Of a stretch of 64,000 bases of DNA, positions 27,332 through 35,607 are shown in pieces. The notes below the pieces were generated by a model. It had not been told where the DNA came from, searched no databases, and was given only the letters and a program-made list of their open reading frames with translations. The stretch covers positions 1 through 64,000 of the forward strand of contig PNLY01000018.1 of the NCBI GenBank assembly GCA_013823325.1, given 5' to 3'. The stretch comes from Methylobacterium sp. Lineage in GTDB: Bacteria; Pseudomonadota; Alphaproteobacteria; Rhizobiales; Beijerinckiaceae. Within the stretch, counting starts at the first letter, position 1. Every line of letters starts with the position of its first letter. Both the position numbers and the translations under genes were made by a program.

Positions 27332-28203
27332 GCGCCCGCACCCACGAGATGCTCCAGCAGAATCCGCGCGGCATGGTCGAGCGGTGCGCCGTCGCGATGA
27401 TGCGCGAAGGCCGTGACGAGGGGGCTCTCGTCGAGCGAACGGACCGCCAGCCCTTGCGTGAGGCTGCTGCTGATGACGAAGCCGTCGACGACGGCGATGC
27501 CGACGCCCTCGCGCGCCAGATGACAGGCGCTGTCGGTATGGCGGACGGTGATCGCGATCTGGTCCGATAGGCCGATCCGGCCCAGTGCGTCCTGAAAGCT
27601 GTCGGCCAGGCTGATGCCGTCGGGCCCATAGCTGATCAGGCGCTGGCCTTCGAGGACCTCGCGCGACAGCGTGTCATGGGCGGCGAGCGGGTGAGCCTCG
27701 TCGAGCACGCAGACGAGTGGACTGCTGCGCAGGACGATATCCCGCAACCCTTCCGTCGCCATCGGACCGTAGGAGATCGCAAGATCGACTTCGTTGGCGC
27801 TGAGGTGATCGCGGACATGGTCGAACATCACCTCGACGGCGGCCCGGTCGCTGAGGTCGCGACGCGCGCTGGCGATGGCCGGCGGCAAGATGCTGTGCGC
27901 CAGTCCCGGCACAGTCGCGATCCGCAGGCGATCGGCCATGCCGACGCGGATCATGTCGGCTTCATGATGCGCCCGGCGCAACGCGCCGAAGGCCGGGCGT
28001 GCGAGGCGGCTCAACTCCAGTGCCTCGGGTGTCGGGGTCAGCCGCCCCTGGACGATCGCGACAAGGCTGAGGTCGAGCTCTTTTTCCGCCATGTGCAACG
28101 ACTTGATCACGGCAGACTGGCTGACGCCCAGCCCTTGCGCCGCTTCACCGGTGCCGCCGAGTCGGACGAAGGCATCGATCACTTGCAGCGCCCCCAGCCT
28201 CAT
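27328..28203 (-). CDS. LysR-family transcriptional regulator
   Basis: A 291-residue LysR protein with HTH GTGEAAQGLGVSQSAVIKSL (about 17-36) and an effector domain beginning DRLRIATVPGLAHS. It is the upstream member of an overlapping LysR pair and its start lies 120 bases from the divergent peptide-binding-protein gene. It is therefore the likelier direct regulator of that operon. I could not identify a clean T-N11-A box in the intergenic region. Confidence 0.9.
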   Translation of the reverse strand: MRLGALQVIDAFVRLGGTGEAAQGLGVSQSAVIKSLHMAEKELDLSLVAIVQGRLTPTPEALELSRLARPAFGALRRAHHEADMIRVGMADRLRIATVPGLAHSILPPAIASARRDLSDRAAVEVMFDHVRDHLSANEVDLAISYGPMATEGLRDIVLRSSPLVCVLDEAHPLAAHDTLSREVLEGQRLISYGPDGISLADSFQDALGRIGLSDQIAITVRHTDSACHLAREGVGIAVVDGFVISSSLTQGLAVRSLDESPLVTAFAHHRDGAPLDHAARILLEHLVGAGA

Positions 28204-28323
28204 TCAGCCTATTCCACTTGGTTGATAATCTTGCCGAATGTTTCATTTGCGAGACTAGATATGCGCATGGAAGGTTGCAAGCTGCCGCCGCCGAGGCAGA
28301 GCGGCCAAGATCAGGGGATCTCC
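28204..28323. promoter_or_regulatory. Divergent promoter region between the LysR pair and the peptide ABC operon
   Basis: This interval separates the LysR start at 28203 from the SBP start at 28324. The part near the LysR gene is relatively AT-rich (TTGATAATC around 28219, TGTTTCATTT around 28240). It must hold both promoters and probably the LysR-type sites, but no single palindrome stands out. Confidence 0.4.
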
Positions 28324-29850
28324 ATGACCACTTTCCGTTCCATGGTGTCGGCTGCCGCGCTCGCGCTCTCAATCCTCGGCCCGGCGCTCACCATCGCGCC
28401 CTCCACCGCCCTGGCGCAGGGCGTCCTGAAGCTGGCGCAGACACAGGACCTGGTCTCGCTCGACCCGATTGCAACGAGCGACAATCCGTCGATCCATGCG
28501 CAGCTTCTGATCTACGACACCTTGCTGCGTCCGAGCACGGACGCCACCAAGCTGGAGCCCGGCTTGGCCGAGAGCTGGACGGTCAGTGATGACGGCCTGA
28601 CCTACAGCTTCAAGCTGCGGCAGGCGAAGTTCTCGGACGGCACGCCCGTCACCTCCGCCGATGTCGCCTTCTCGCTGAAGCGGGCCGGCAGCGACGCGTC
28701 GAGCTGGAAACGCTTCTTCTCCGGCATCGATGCCATCGAGACGCCGGACGAGCGCACCGTCGTGCTCAAGCTGAAGAAGGTTTTCACTCCGCTTCTGAAC
28801 AACCTCGCCTTGTTCTCCTCGGCGATCCTGCCGCAGAAAGCGTTCGAGGCCGCGCCCGACAAGTTTTTCGAAAAGCCGATCGGCTCCGGCCCCTTCACCG
28901 TCGCGGCCTGGAACAAGGGCCAGGCCCTCTCGCTCAAGAAGAACGCGCATTACTGGCAGGCCGGCAAGCCTAGCCTGGACGGCGCCGAGATCTTGGTCCT
29001 GCCTGAAGGCAACAGTCGCGTGCTGAAGCTGCAGGCCGGCGAGATCGACGCGGCGCTCGAAATCCCGCTCAATCAGATGCAAAGCCTCGGCCGCGCCGGC
29101 ACCGTCAAGACCGCCGTCGCTGATGTGCTGCGCACCGATTTCGTGCTGCTGAACACCAAGAAGAAGCCTTTCGACGATGTCCGTGTCCGCCAGGCGCTGA
29201 ACTACGCCATCGACAAGCAGGGGCTGGTCAAGGCGCTGCTCTACGGCGCCGGCAAGGTGGCGAACTCGCCGATGCCGCTGATGGCCTATGCCGACCCCGA
29301 GCTGAAGCCCTATGCGCATGACGTCGCGAAGGCCAAGGCACTGCTCAAGGAGGCTGGCTATGGGGATGGCTTCAAGACCTCACTGCTGGTGCATTCGGGC
29401 CGGCCGCTGCATCGCCAGGTTGCTCAGGCGCTGCAGAGCGCGCTCGCGCAGATCGGCGTCACTGCCGAGATCCGCCTTGTCGAAGGCGGCACGCACTGGT
29501 CGACGACCAAGGCCGGCGATTACGAGATGGCGGTCTCCTATGCGTCCAGCGACACGATCGACCCCGACCAAATGGCCGGCTTCCTGATCGTCAACCCGGA
29601 GCGCGCCAACGCCTACCACACCGAGTGGAAGAACGAGCGCGTCAACGAGCTCTATGAGAAGGAGCGCGCCACCAAGGACGGGCCCGAACGCGGCGCGATG
29701 TTCAAGGAGATGGTCGAGCTCTCCCATGAGGGCGCGCCGTCGATCTTCCTGTTCTATCCCGGCACTCCCTACGCGTATCGCAGCACTGTCAGCGGCTTCG
29801 AGGTGCTGCCGACCGGCAATTTCCGCCTCGAAGACGTCAAGCTGAAGTGA
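28324..29850 (+). CDS. Peptide/nickel-type (family 5) solute-binding protein
   Basis: A 508-residue DppA/OppA-type binding protein with a Sec signal peptide ending near TALAQ-GVLKLA. Family features include LVSLDPIATSDNP, LEPGLAESWTVSDDGLTYSF, FSDGTPVTSADVAFSLKR and PFDDVRVRQALNYAID. The ATG at 28324 is chosen because the signal peptide starts there; an upstream ATG at 28261 would add 21 residues. It opens an operon with two permeases and a serine hydrolase. Ligands of the family are peptides, but opines, sugars and nickel are also known. Confidence 0.9.
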   Translation: MTTFRSMVSAAALALSILGPALTIAPSTALAQGVLKLAQTQDLVSLDPIATSDNPSIHAQLLIYDTLLRPSTDATKLEPGLAESWTVSDDGLTYSFKLRQAKFSDGTPVTSADVAFSLKRAGSDASSWKRFFSGIDAIETPDERTVVLKLKKVFTPLLNNLALFSSAILPQKAFEAAPDKFFEKPIGSGPFTVAAWNKGQALSLKKNAHYWQAGKPSLDGAEILVLPEGNSRVLKLQAGEIDAALEIPLNQMQSLGRAGTVKTAVADVLRTDFVLLNTKKKPFDDVRVRQALNYAIDKQGLVKALLYGAGKVANSPMPLMAYADPELKPYAHDVAKAKALLKEAGYGDGFKTSLLVHSGRPLHRQVAQALQSALAQIGVTAEIRLVEGGTHWSTTKAGDYEMAVSYASSDTIDPDQMAGFLIVNPERANAYHTEWKNERVNELYEKERATKDGPERGAMFKEMVELSHEGAPSIFLFYPGTPYAYRSTVSGFEVLPTGNFRLEDVKLK

Positions 29851-29854
29851 GGAA

Positions 29855-29875
29855 GGGGCGGCCGGTGGCTGCCCT
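29855..29875 (+). other. Short hairpin between the binding protein and the first permease gene
   Basis: GGGCGGCC (29856-29863) pairs with GGCTGCCC (29867-29874) around a 3-base loop: eight pairs including one G-U. It begins 5 bases after the SBP stop. It has the same location as hairpins in other ABC operons here and probably tunes relative expression of SBP and permeases. No T-run follows. Confidence 0.5.
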
Positions 29876-29893
29876 GCTCTCCAGCCCGCACCC

Positions 29894-30829
29894 ATGCTGA
29901 CTTACATTCTCAAGCGGTTCGTCCAGCTCGTCCCGGTGCTGTTCGGCATCACGCTGGCCTGCTTCTTCCTGCTGCGGGCGTTGCCGGGAGATCCGGCGAC
30001 GCTGCTTCTCGGCGCACGCGGCGGTGCGGACGAGATCGCGGCGATGAAGCAGCGGCTCGGGCTCGACCTGCCGCTGTGGCGGCAATACCTGCTCTTCCTT
30101 GGCGATATCCTCTCCGGCAGCCTGGGCCGTTCGGTCGTCTACGGCCAGCCTGTGATGTCGCTGGTGCTGGAGCGTCTGCCGGCGACGTTGTGGCTCGTCG
30201 CCTATTCGACCGCGATCGCGGTGGTGCTGACGATCCCGCTGGCGCTGTGGTCGGCGATCCGGCGCGACCAGGCGCCCGATATCCTGATCAAGCTCATGTT
30301 CACGGTGCTGCTCGCGATCCCATCCTTCTGGCTCGGGCTGGTGCTCGTCGTCGTGCTCGCCATCTGGGTGCCGCTATTTCCGACCTCGGGCTATGGCAGC
30401 GGCATCCTTTCACGCCTGCACCATCTGACGCTGCCCGCCTTCGTCATCGCGCTGGCGACGGCGTCGCTGACGATCCGCAGCCTGCGCAGCGGCATCCTCA
30501 ACGTGCTCGGTTCGGACTACGTCACGACAGCCCGCGCCAAGGGCAACGCGACTAGCCGCACCATGCGCGTCCATGTGCTGCCGAATGCGCTGATCAGCTC
30601 GATCTCGGTGCTCGGCGCCCATACGAGCTGGGTGATCGGTGGGACGGTGGTGATCGAGACCGTCTTCGCCCTGCCGGGGCTCGGCTCGCTCTTCGTCGAG
30701 TCGATCTTCGCCCGCGACTATCCGATGATCCAGGGGCTGACGATTGTCTTCGCCGTGCTGGTCGTGCTGATCAATCTTGCGACGGACATCGCCTATGCGC
30801 TGGCCGATCCGCGCATCCGGCTGGATTGA
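29894..30829 (+). CDS. Peptide-type ABC transporter permease (DppB family)
   Basis: A 311-residue inner-membrane permease that starts MLTYILKRFVQLVPVLFGI, the canonical DppB N-terminus. It has six membrane segments and ends with ALADPRIRLD. The cytoplasmic coupling segment is YVTTARAKGNATSRTMRVHV. It pairs with the DppC-type permease 4 bases downstream. No DppD/DppF ATPase gene lies in the operon. Confidence 0.92.
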   Translation: MLTYILKRFVQLVPVLFGITLACFFLLRALPGDPATLLLGARGGADEIAAMKQRLGLDLPLWRQYLLFLGDILSGSLGRSVVYGQPVMSLVLERLPATLWLVAYSTAIAVVLTIPLALWSAIRRDQAPDILIKLMFTVLLAIPSFWLGLVLVVVLAIWVPLFPTSGYGSGILSRLHHLTLPAFVIALATASLTIRSLRSGILNVLGSDYVTTARAKGNATSRTMRVHVLPNALISSISVLGAHTSWVIGGTVVIETVFALPGLGSLFVESIFARDYPMIQGLTIVFAVLVVLINLATDIAYALADPRIRLD

Positions 30830-30833
30830 CGCG

Positions 30834-31646
30834 ATGAGCAAGCGCCGCCTCGATCCGACGCTCCTCGTCGGCCTCGTTATGCTCCTGCTGCTGTGCCTGT
30901 TCGTCGGGCTCGGGCAGGTCTGGACGCCGCACGACCCGTTCCTGGTCGACTATGGCAACACGCTGCAGCCGCCCTCGGCGAAACACTGGCTCGGCACGGA
31001 CGATCTCGGCCGCGACGTCGCCTCGCGCGTGATGGCCGGCGGGCTGGTCGACCTGCGGGTGGCGCTGGTCTGCGTCGCCGCGCCTGCCATCCTCGGCATC
31101 GCGATCGGCGCACTTTCGGGCTTCGTCGGCGGGCGGGTCGACACCGTGATCATGCGCATCACCGACATCTTCTGGGCCTTCCCGTTCCACGTGCTGGTGA
31201 TCGCCATCGTCGGCGTGCTCGGGCCTGGCGAGGCCAATCTCTATCTCGCCTTCCTGCTGGTGAACTGGATCTCCTTCGCGCGCATCACCCGCGGCGAGGT
31301 GCTGGTGCTGCGCGAGCTCGACTATGTCCAGGCGGCGCGCAGCTTCGGCTCGACCGACAGCCGCATCGTCACCGCGCATATCCTGCCCAATGCCGTCACG
31401 CCGGCGATCGTCTTCGCCATGGCCGACGTCGTGCTGACGATCCTGGCCGTGACCTCGCTCTCTTTCCTCGGCCTCGGCATCCAGCCGCCGACGCCGGAAT
31501 GGGGGCTGATGATTGCCGACGGACGCCAGTTCCTGTTCGACGCATGGTGGATCGCCACCGCTCCCGGCCTTGCCATCGTCTACACCGGCGTGACCTTCGC
31601 CCTGATCGGCGAGGGCCTCGACACCGCGCTGCGCCCCAAGGGCTGA
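30834..31646 (+). CDS. Peptide-type ABC transporter permease (DppC family)
   Basis: A 270-residue permease with the DppC signature HWLGTDDLGRDVASRVMAGG near residue 45 and the coupling segment YVQAARSFGSTDSRIVTAHI. Six membrane segments. The ATG at 30834 begins MSKRRLDPTLL, 4 bases after the DppB stop; earlier in-frame ATGs lie inside the preceding gene. It completes the membrane channel of the importer. The next gene is a serine hydrolase, not an ATPase. Confidence 0.92.
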   Translation: MSKRRLDPTLLVGLVMLLLLCLFVGLGQVWTPHDPFLVDYGNTLQPPSAKHWLGTDDLGRDVASRVMAGGLVDLRVALVCVAAPAILGIAIGALSGFVGGRVDTVIMRITDIFWAFPFHVLVIAIVGVLGPGEANLYLAFLLVNWISFARITRGEVLVLRELDYVQAARSFGSTDSRIVTAHILPNAVTPAIVFAMADVVLTILAVTSLSFLGLGIQPPTPEWGLMIADGRQFLFDAWWIATAPGLAIVYTGVTFALIGEGLDTALRPKG

Positions 31647-31684
31647 CGCGCGCCCCCATTTCCGCCCTGTATCGCGAGACGGCC

Positions 31685-32620
31685 ATGAGCTTCTTCATCG
31701 AGACTGCCGAACTCCAGCGGATCGGCGCACTGATCGAGGCCCATGCCGCGCCGATCTATGCGGCGCGTGGCATCCCCTTCGAGCAGTTCGCCTATGTGCT
31801 CATCCAGCCCGGCAAGGACGGCGGCAAGCCCCGAGGCGCGGCATTGCGGGCGAATTGGCGCGCCTATCCCTGCTCGCTGGTGAAAGTGTTCCACCTCGTC
31901 GCGGCGCAATTGCGGCTCGAGGACGGGCGGCTTTCAGCCCATGGTGAGCTCGACCGCGCCATGCGCGACATGATCCTTTGGTCGTCGAATTCCGCGACGA
32001 ACTACATCATCGACCTCCTGACCGGCACGACTGGCGACACGCTGCTGAACGAGCAGGACATGAACGCCTGGTGCGAGCGACGCGAGGAGGTCAACCGGAT
32101 CTTCGCCGGGCTCGGCTGGCCGGAACTCGCCGGCATCAACCTCAACCAGAAGCTGATGGACGATCTGCGCTACGGCCGGGAGAAGGTTGCGCTCGATCGC
32201 TCGCCCACCGGGCACAACTGCCTGACGCCGATCGCCATGGCGCGGCTGATGCATGAGATCTTCAGCGACTCCGCGCTGTTGCCCCCGGCGCGCCTTGCCG
32301 TCATCCGCGACCATCTCGCCCGCGACGCCAATGATCCCGACCGCGGTCGCGGCGCCTATCAACTGCTCGGCTATCTCGGCGACGCGCTTCCCGGTGGTAC
32401 GCAAATCTGGTCCAAGGCAGGACGGACCCGCTGGCTCGGCGACGACCGCGCCTCCTTTCGCCGGCACGATACGCTGCGCGCGATCCTGCCTGCGGGGCAG
32501 GAGTTCCTGCTCACAGTCTTCACTCAGGGCGAGGCCATCGCCGAGGACGACGGTTTCCTGCCGGCGATCGGTGCGCTGGTCGCAGCCGAACTGTCGACCC
32601 TCGCGCCGGAAGGCCAATGA
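31685..32620 (+). CDS. Serine hydrolase of the class A beta-lactamase/transpeptidase fold, cytoplasmic
   Basis: A 311-residue protein carrying the three penicillin-recognising motifs in altered form: SLVK (Ser64-xx-Lys67), SSN in WSSNSATN (100-102) and KAG (in WSKAGRTRW) instead of KTG. There is no signal peptide or lipobox, so it is predicted to act in the cytoplasm, unlike true beta-lactamases. In an operon with a peptide importer it may be an amidase or peptidase that hydrolyses the imported compound. The ATG at 31685 follows the permease stop by 38 bases. Substrate unknown. Confidence 0.82.
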   Translation: MSFFIETAELQRIGALIEAHAAPIYAARGIPFEQFAYVLIQPGKDGGKPRGAALRANWRAYPCSLVKVFHLVAAQLRLEDGRLSAHGELDRAMRDMILWSSNSATNYIIDLLTGTTGDTLLNEQDMNAWCERREEVNRIFAGLGWPELAGINLNQKLMDDLRYGREKVALDRSPTGHNCLTPIAMARLMHEIFSDSALLPPARLAVIRDHLARDANDPDRGRGAYQLLGYLGDALPGGTQIWSKAGRTRWLGDDRASFRRHDTLRAILPAGQEFLLTVFTQGEAIAEDDGFLPAIGALVAAELSTLAPEGQ

Positions 32621-32621
32621 T

Positions 32622-32644
32622 GCCGCTCGCAGCTCTGGAGCGGC
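32622..32644. terminator. Weak hairpin between convergent genes
   Basis: GCCGCTC (32622-32628) and GAGCGGC (32638-32644) form a 7-bp stem with a 9-base loop. It lies just after the serine-hydrolase stop and before the end of the convergent minus-strand operon. It lacks a T-run, so a terminator role rests mainly on position. Confidence 0.3.
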
Positions 32645-32689
32645 CGGTGCCGAGCCGTCCACACATGGCGCATCCTGCACCGGGCGCGG

Positions 32690-33025
32690 TCAGGCTTTGA
32701 GATGAAATGTCACCAGCAAGGTGATCTCGGCCCCATCGGCCAGCGTCGCGGCGACGCGCAGGAAATTGCCAAAATGACTGATGCGCTGGAAGGTCACGGC
32801 ATCCTTCGCAGCCGGCAGATCGAACTCGGAACCCTCACGGCACCAATGCATGCCGTCGGCCGAGATCTCGATGCGAGCCTTCGGCAGTTGTCCCTTCGGT
32901 TCTTTCAGCGCCCGCACGAAAACGATCGCTTCCTTGGCCCAGCCGGCCTCGTAGGGTTCAGTCGCAGCTTCGCCGGTCCAGCTTTCGTTGCGGGCGACAA
33001 CGGCGGTCAGGTTCTCGGGCAGCAT
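32690..33025 (-). CDS. Small protein of unknown function, partner of the next gene
   Basis: A 111-residue soluble protein without signal peptide or membrane segment, rich in beta-prone sequence (VTFQRISHFGNFLRVAATL, ITLLVTFHLKA). Its ATG overlaps the stop of the 294-residue gene at 33025-33909 (TGATG), so the two are translationally coupled and probably act together. I do not recognise a family. It may form a small beta-sandwich. It is the last gene of the mandelate-racemase/ABC operon; a longer upstream frame is only overlap with the previous gene. Confidence 0.75.
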   Translation of the reverse strand: MLPENLTAVVARNESWTGEAATEPYEAGWAKEAIVFVRALKEPKGQLPKARIEISADGMHWCREGSEFDLPAAKDAVTFQRISHFGNFLRVAATLADGAEITLLVTFHLKA

Positions 33026-33909
33026 CAGAACTCTCCCGACAGGCAGACGGAATCGAGATAGGCGAAGGCGCGCTTGTCGGTGTCCGTCTCGGCGAAGAAG
33101 GCGAGGTTGAGCATGCACCACAGGTTCTTCATCGCGGGGATGCGGATGCAGTCGAAACCCTCCATGGCGAACACCCGGTCGTTGACCTGAAAGCGCGTCG
33201 CCTGCATCGAGGCGAGGTCGAAATCGAAGCGCAGATAGTGCCAGTTCACCTTGGTCGGGATCTCGTTGTAACAGAGCCGCTGCTCGCCGCCGGGAAGGTC
33301 CTCCCAGTCATCGGGCGCAAGGTGATAATGCGTGATCGTCTTGCCGGCATTGCCGATCGGCTTGATCGGTGTCGTCTTGCGCTTGAACTGCCATTTCTGC
33401 AGATGCTGGCCGTCCTGCGCGTTGAGGAAGCGCAAATGCGGCATCACCCGGTCGCCCGGCCCTGAGCTGTCGCCAATCTGGAGATCGTAGAGGAAGCCAA
33501 AGGAGCGGATATCGGTCTCCGAGAGCTGGAGATCGGTCGCTTCGGGCTTGAAGGTGAAATAGGCCTCGAGCCGGATCGGCCCCGGCTTGCGAAAGGTCAG
33601 GCGCTTGATCGCGACGTTCTGCGCGCCCTTCTTCGGCCGCGTCGCGATCTTCAGCGCATAGGAGCCGTCGACCCCGCCATGCGAGCCGAAATCCCAGTTC
33701 GGCAGGGTCGAGAGCATGGCGTGGCTGTGCTGCGCATAACCCGGCAGCATCGCGTCCAGCGTGTCCTCGTAATTGCCGACGAGCTGGGTCCAGCCGCACA
33801 TGCCGCGGTCGAAATCGTCGAGGCAGATGATGCGGGGCAGGGGGTCGAAACGGCTGAGCTGCGGGTCGGCCTCGCGGATGGCGCGGCGCAGGGCGTCGAT
33901 GTCGGTCAT
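33025..33909 (-). CDS. Protein of unknown function in a sugar ABC operon, DUF6772-like
   Basis: A 294-residue soluble protein. It contains LPRIICLDDFDRGMCGWTQL near the N-terminus, DGSYALKIATRPKKGAQNVA, and many short aromatic beta strands (ARLEAYFTFKP-like, NWHYLRFDFDL). This suggests a jelly-roll or concanavalin-like fold, as in carbohydrate-binding proteins. I recall similar proteins annotated DUF6772 in Hyphomicrobiales ABC sugar operons, but this is memory, not a search. No signal peptide is visible. It starts 5 bases after the MalG-type permease and is coupled to the 111-residue protein. It could bind or process the imported carbohydrate. Confidence 0.8.
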   Translation of the reverse strand: MTDIDALRRAIREADPQLSRFDPLPRIICLDDFDRGMCGWTQLVGNYEDTLDAMLPGYAQHSHAMLSTLPNWDFGSHGGVDGSYALKIATRPKKGAQNVAIKRLTFRKPGPIRLEAYFTFKPEATDLQLSETDIRSFGFLYDLQIGDSSGPGDRVMPHLRFLNAQDGQHLQKWQFKRKTTPIKPIGNAGKTITHYHLAPDDWEDLPGGEQRLCYNEIPTKVNWHYLRFDFDLASMQATRFQVNDRVFAMEGFDCIRIPAMKNLWCMLNLAFFAETDTDKRAFAYLDSVCLSGEF

Positions 33910-33914
33910 GGCGA

Positions 33915-34742
33915 TTACCCCTTCACCGCGCCGGCAGTCAGGCCCGCGACGAGATGCTTCTGCATGAGGATGACGAAGGCGAGCACCGGCACGAGCTGCA
34001 CGGTCGAGGCGGCGAAGAGCACGCCCCATTCGACGCCCTCGACGGCGCCGATCATCTCGGAGATCACCAGCGGCGCGGTCTTCGCCTTGGTCGTGGTGAA
34101 GATGAAGGCGAAGAGGAACTCGTTCCAGGCGTAGACGATGACGAAGACCGAAACCGCCAGCATGCCCTGCGCCGCCATCGGCAGGATCACCTTGGCGATG
34201 ATCTGCATCTGCGAGGCGCCGTCCATCATCGCGGCCTCGTCGAGCTCGCGCGGGATCTGGTCGATGAAGGTGCGCATCACCACCGTACCCAACGAGACGA
34301 AGAAGGTGGCGTAGAGCACGATCAGCACGACATGGGTGTCGTTGAGCCCGAGCCAGTTCACCACCGGAAAGAGCGGCAGGGTGATCACGATCGGCGGGAT
34401 CAGCCGGATGAAGATCAGGAAGAAGGCCGAGGCCTGCAGGCCCCGCGAGGCGAAGCGCGAATAGGCGAAGCCGGCGAGCAGCGAGACGCCGACCGCGAGC
34501 ACGGTCGCGCCGAGCGTGACCAGGAAGCTGTTCCACAGCCCGAAGAAGAAGTCGCCCCAGCGGCTCCAGAGCGCCTGGTAGTTCGCCAGGGTCGGAGAAA
34601 AAGAGAGCGCGCCCGTAGTCGAAAAAATGTCGCGGTCGGCCTTGAAGGACGACATCGCGATCAAGCCGATCGGCACCAGTGACCAGGCGACGATCGCGGC
34701 GACGCCGACGAGCTTGAGGAAGTGGCGCAAAATCTTAGGCAC
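33915..34742 (-). CDS. Sugar ABC transporter permease (MalG family)
   Basis: A 275-residue permease. The likely start is GTG at 34742, which overlaps the previous gene's TAA by 8 bases (GTGCCTAAG); the membrane sequence begins soon after at VGVAAIVAWSLVPIGLIAMS. EAA loop DEAAMMDGASQMQIIAKVIL. It is a close paralogue of the permease at 23407-24240. It pairs with 34735-35607; no ATPase gene is linked. Confidence 0.88.
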   Translation of the reverse strand: MPKILRHFLKLVGVAAIVAWSLVPIGLIAMSSFKADRDIFSTTGALSFSPTLANYQALWSRWGDFFFGLWNSFLVTLGATVLAVGVSLLAGFAYSRFASRGLQASAFFLIFIRLIPPIVITLPLFPVVNWLGLNDTHVVLIVLYATFFVSLGTVVMRTFIDQIPRELDEAAMMDGASQMQIIAKVILPMAAQGMLAVSVFVIVYAWNEFLFAFIFTTTKAKTAPLVISEMIGAVEGVEWGVLFAASTVQLVPVLAFVILMQKHLVAGLTAGAVKG

Positions 34743-35607
34743 GCGCGAACATCTCCCTGTAGAGCCCACGTAGGTAGAACAGCGCGAGCAGGAGCGAGGC
34801 GAGCACAAGCAGCCAGCCGGTGGCGGCGGCGGGGCCGAAGGCGTTGTAGCGGAAGGCCTCGAGATAGAGATAGACCGCCATCACCTCGGTCGAGCGGGCC
34901 GGGCCGCCGCCGGTCATCAGCCAGACCTCGGAGAACAAACGGAAGGCGAAGATGTAGCGGAACAGCGCGGCGATCAGCAGGGCAGGCATCAGCAGCGGTA
35001 GCGTCACCCGGCGGAACGAGGTCCAGGGCGAGGCACCGTCGATCGCGGCGGCCTCGTAGAGATCGCCGGGGATCGAGAGCCTCGCCGCATAGAGAATGAT
35101 GAAGCTGAATGGCAGGTGCAGCCAGATCGAGAGCAAGCTGACCATGGCGAGGCCGTGGCTCGGGTTCACCGCCCATTCGATCGGCGGCAGTCCGAGTGAA
35201 GTCAGAAGCCGGCTCATCATCCCGACATCGGGCTCGAACAGGAAGCGCCACATCACCACCGCCGAGACCTCGCTGACGGCATAGGGCGCGAGCACGATCG
35301 CCAGCAACAGCGGCCGGAACGGCACGCCCGAGGCGAAGAACAGCGCCATGCCGAGGCCGAGCAGCAGCTCGACATGCACCACCACGGCGACGACGATCAC
35401 CGTGTTGAGCAGCGCCTTCCAGAAATAGGCGTCGCCCAGCACCTTGGCGTAGTTGGCAAAACCGACATAGCTCGCCGCCTGGCCGAAGGAGGACTGGTTG
35501 AGGCTGAGCCAGAACACATAGATCGCCGGCAGGAAGATGATGCCGCCGATCATCAGCTGGACCGGCGAGACCAACGCGATGGCGGAGAGCGGCGTGCGGG
35601 CGCTCAT
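34735..35607 (-). CDS. Sugar ABC transporter permease (MalF family)
   Basis: A 290-residue permease with six membrane segments and the EAA loop [20 protein letters not shown]. It is a close paralogue of 24230-25105 (for example [19 protein letters not shown]). Its ATG overlaps the stop of the mandelate-racemase-family gene (TGATG), so it is translationally coupled to it. The matching SBPs are encoded on the other side of the divergent promoter. Confidence 0.9.
   Translation of the reverse strand: MSARTPLSAIALVSPVQLMIGGIIFLPAIYVFWLSLNQSSFGQAASYVGFANYAKVLGDAYFWKALLNTVIVVAVVVHVELLLGLGMALFFASGVPFRPLLLAIVLAPYAVSEVSAVVMWRFLFEPDVGMMSRLLTSLGLPPIEWAVNPSHGLAMVSLLSIWLHLPFSFIILYAARLSIPGDLYEAAAIDGASPWTSFRRVTLPLLMPALLIAALFRYIFAFRLFSEVWLMTGGGPARSTEVMAVYLYLEAFRYNAFGPAAATGWLLVLASLLLALFYLRGLYREMFARA

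Noticed and set aside
27676-28323. A 216-codon in-frame extension before the peptide-binding-protein start
   Set aside because: It is antisense to the LysR gene and the Sec signal peptide clearly starts at 28324.
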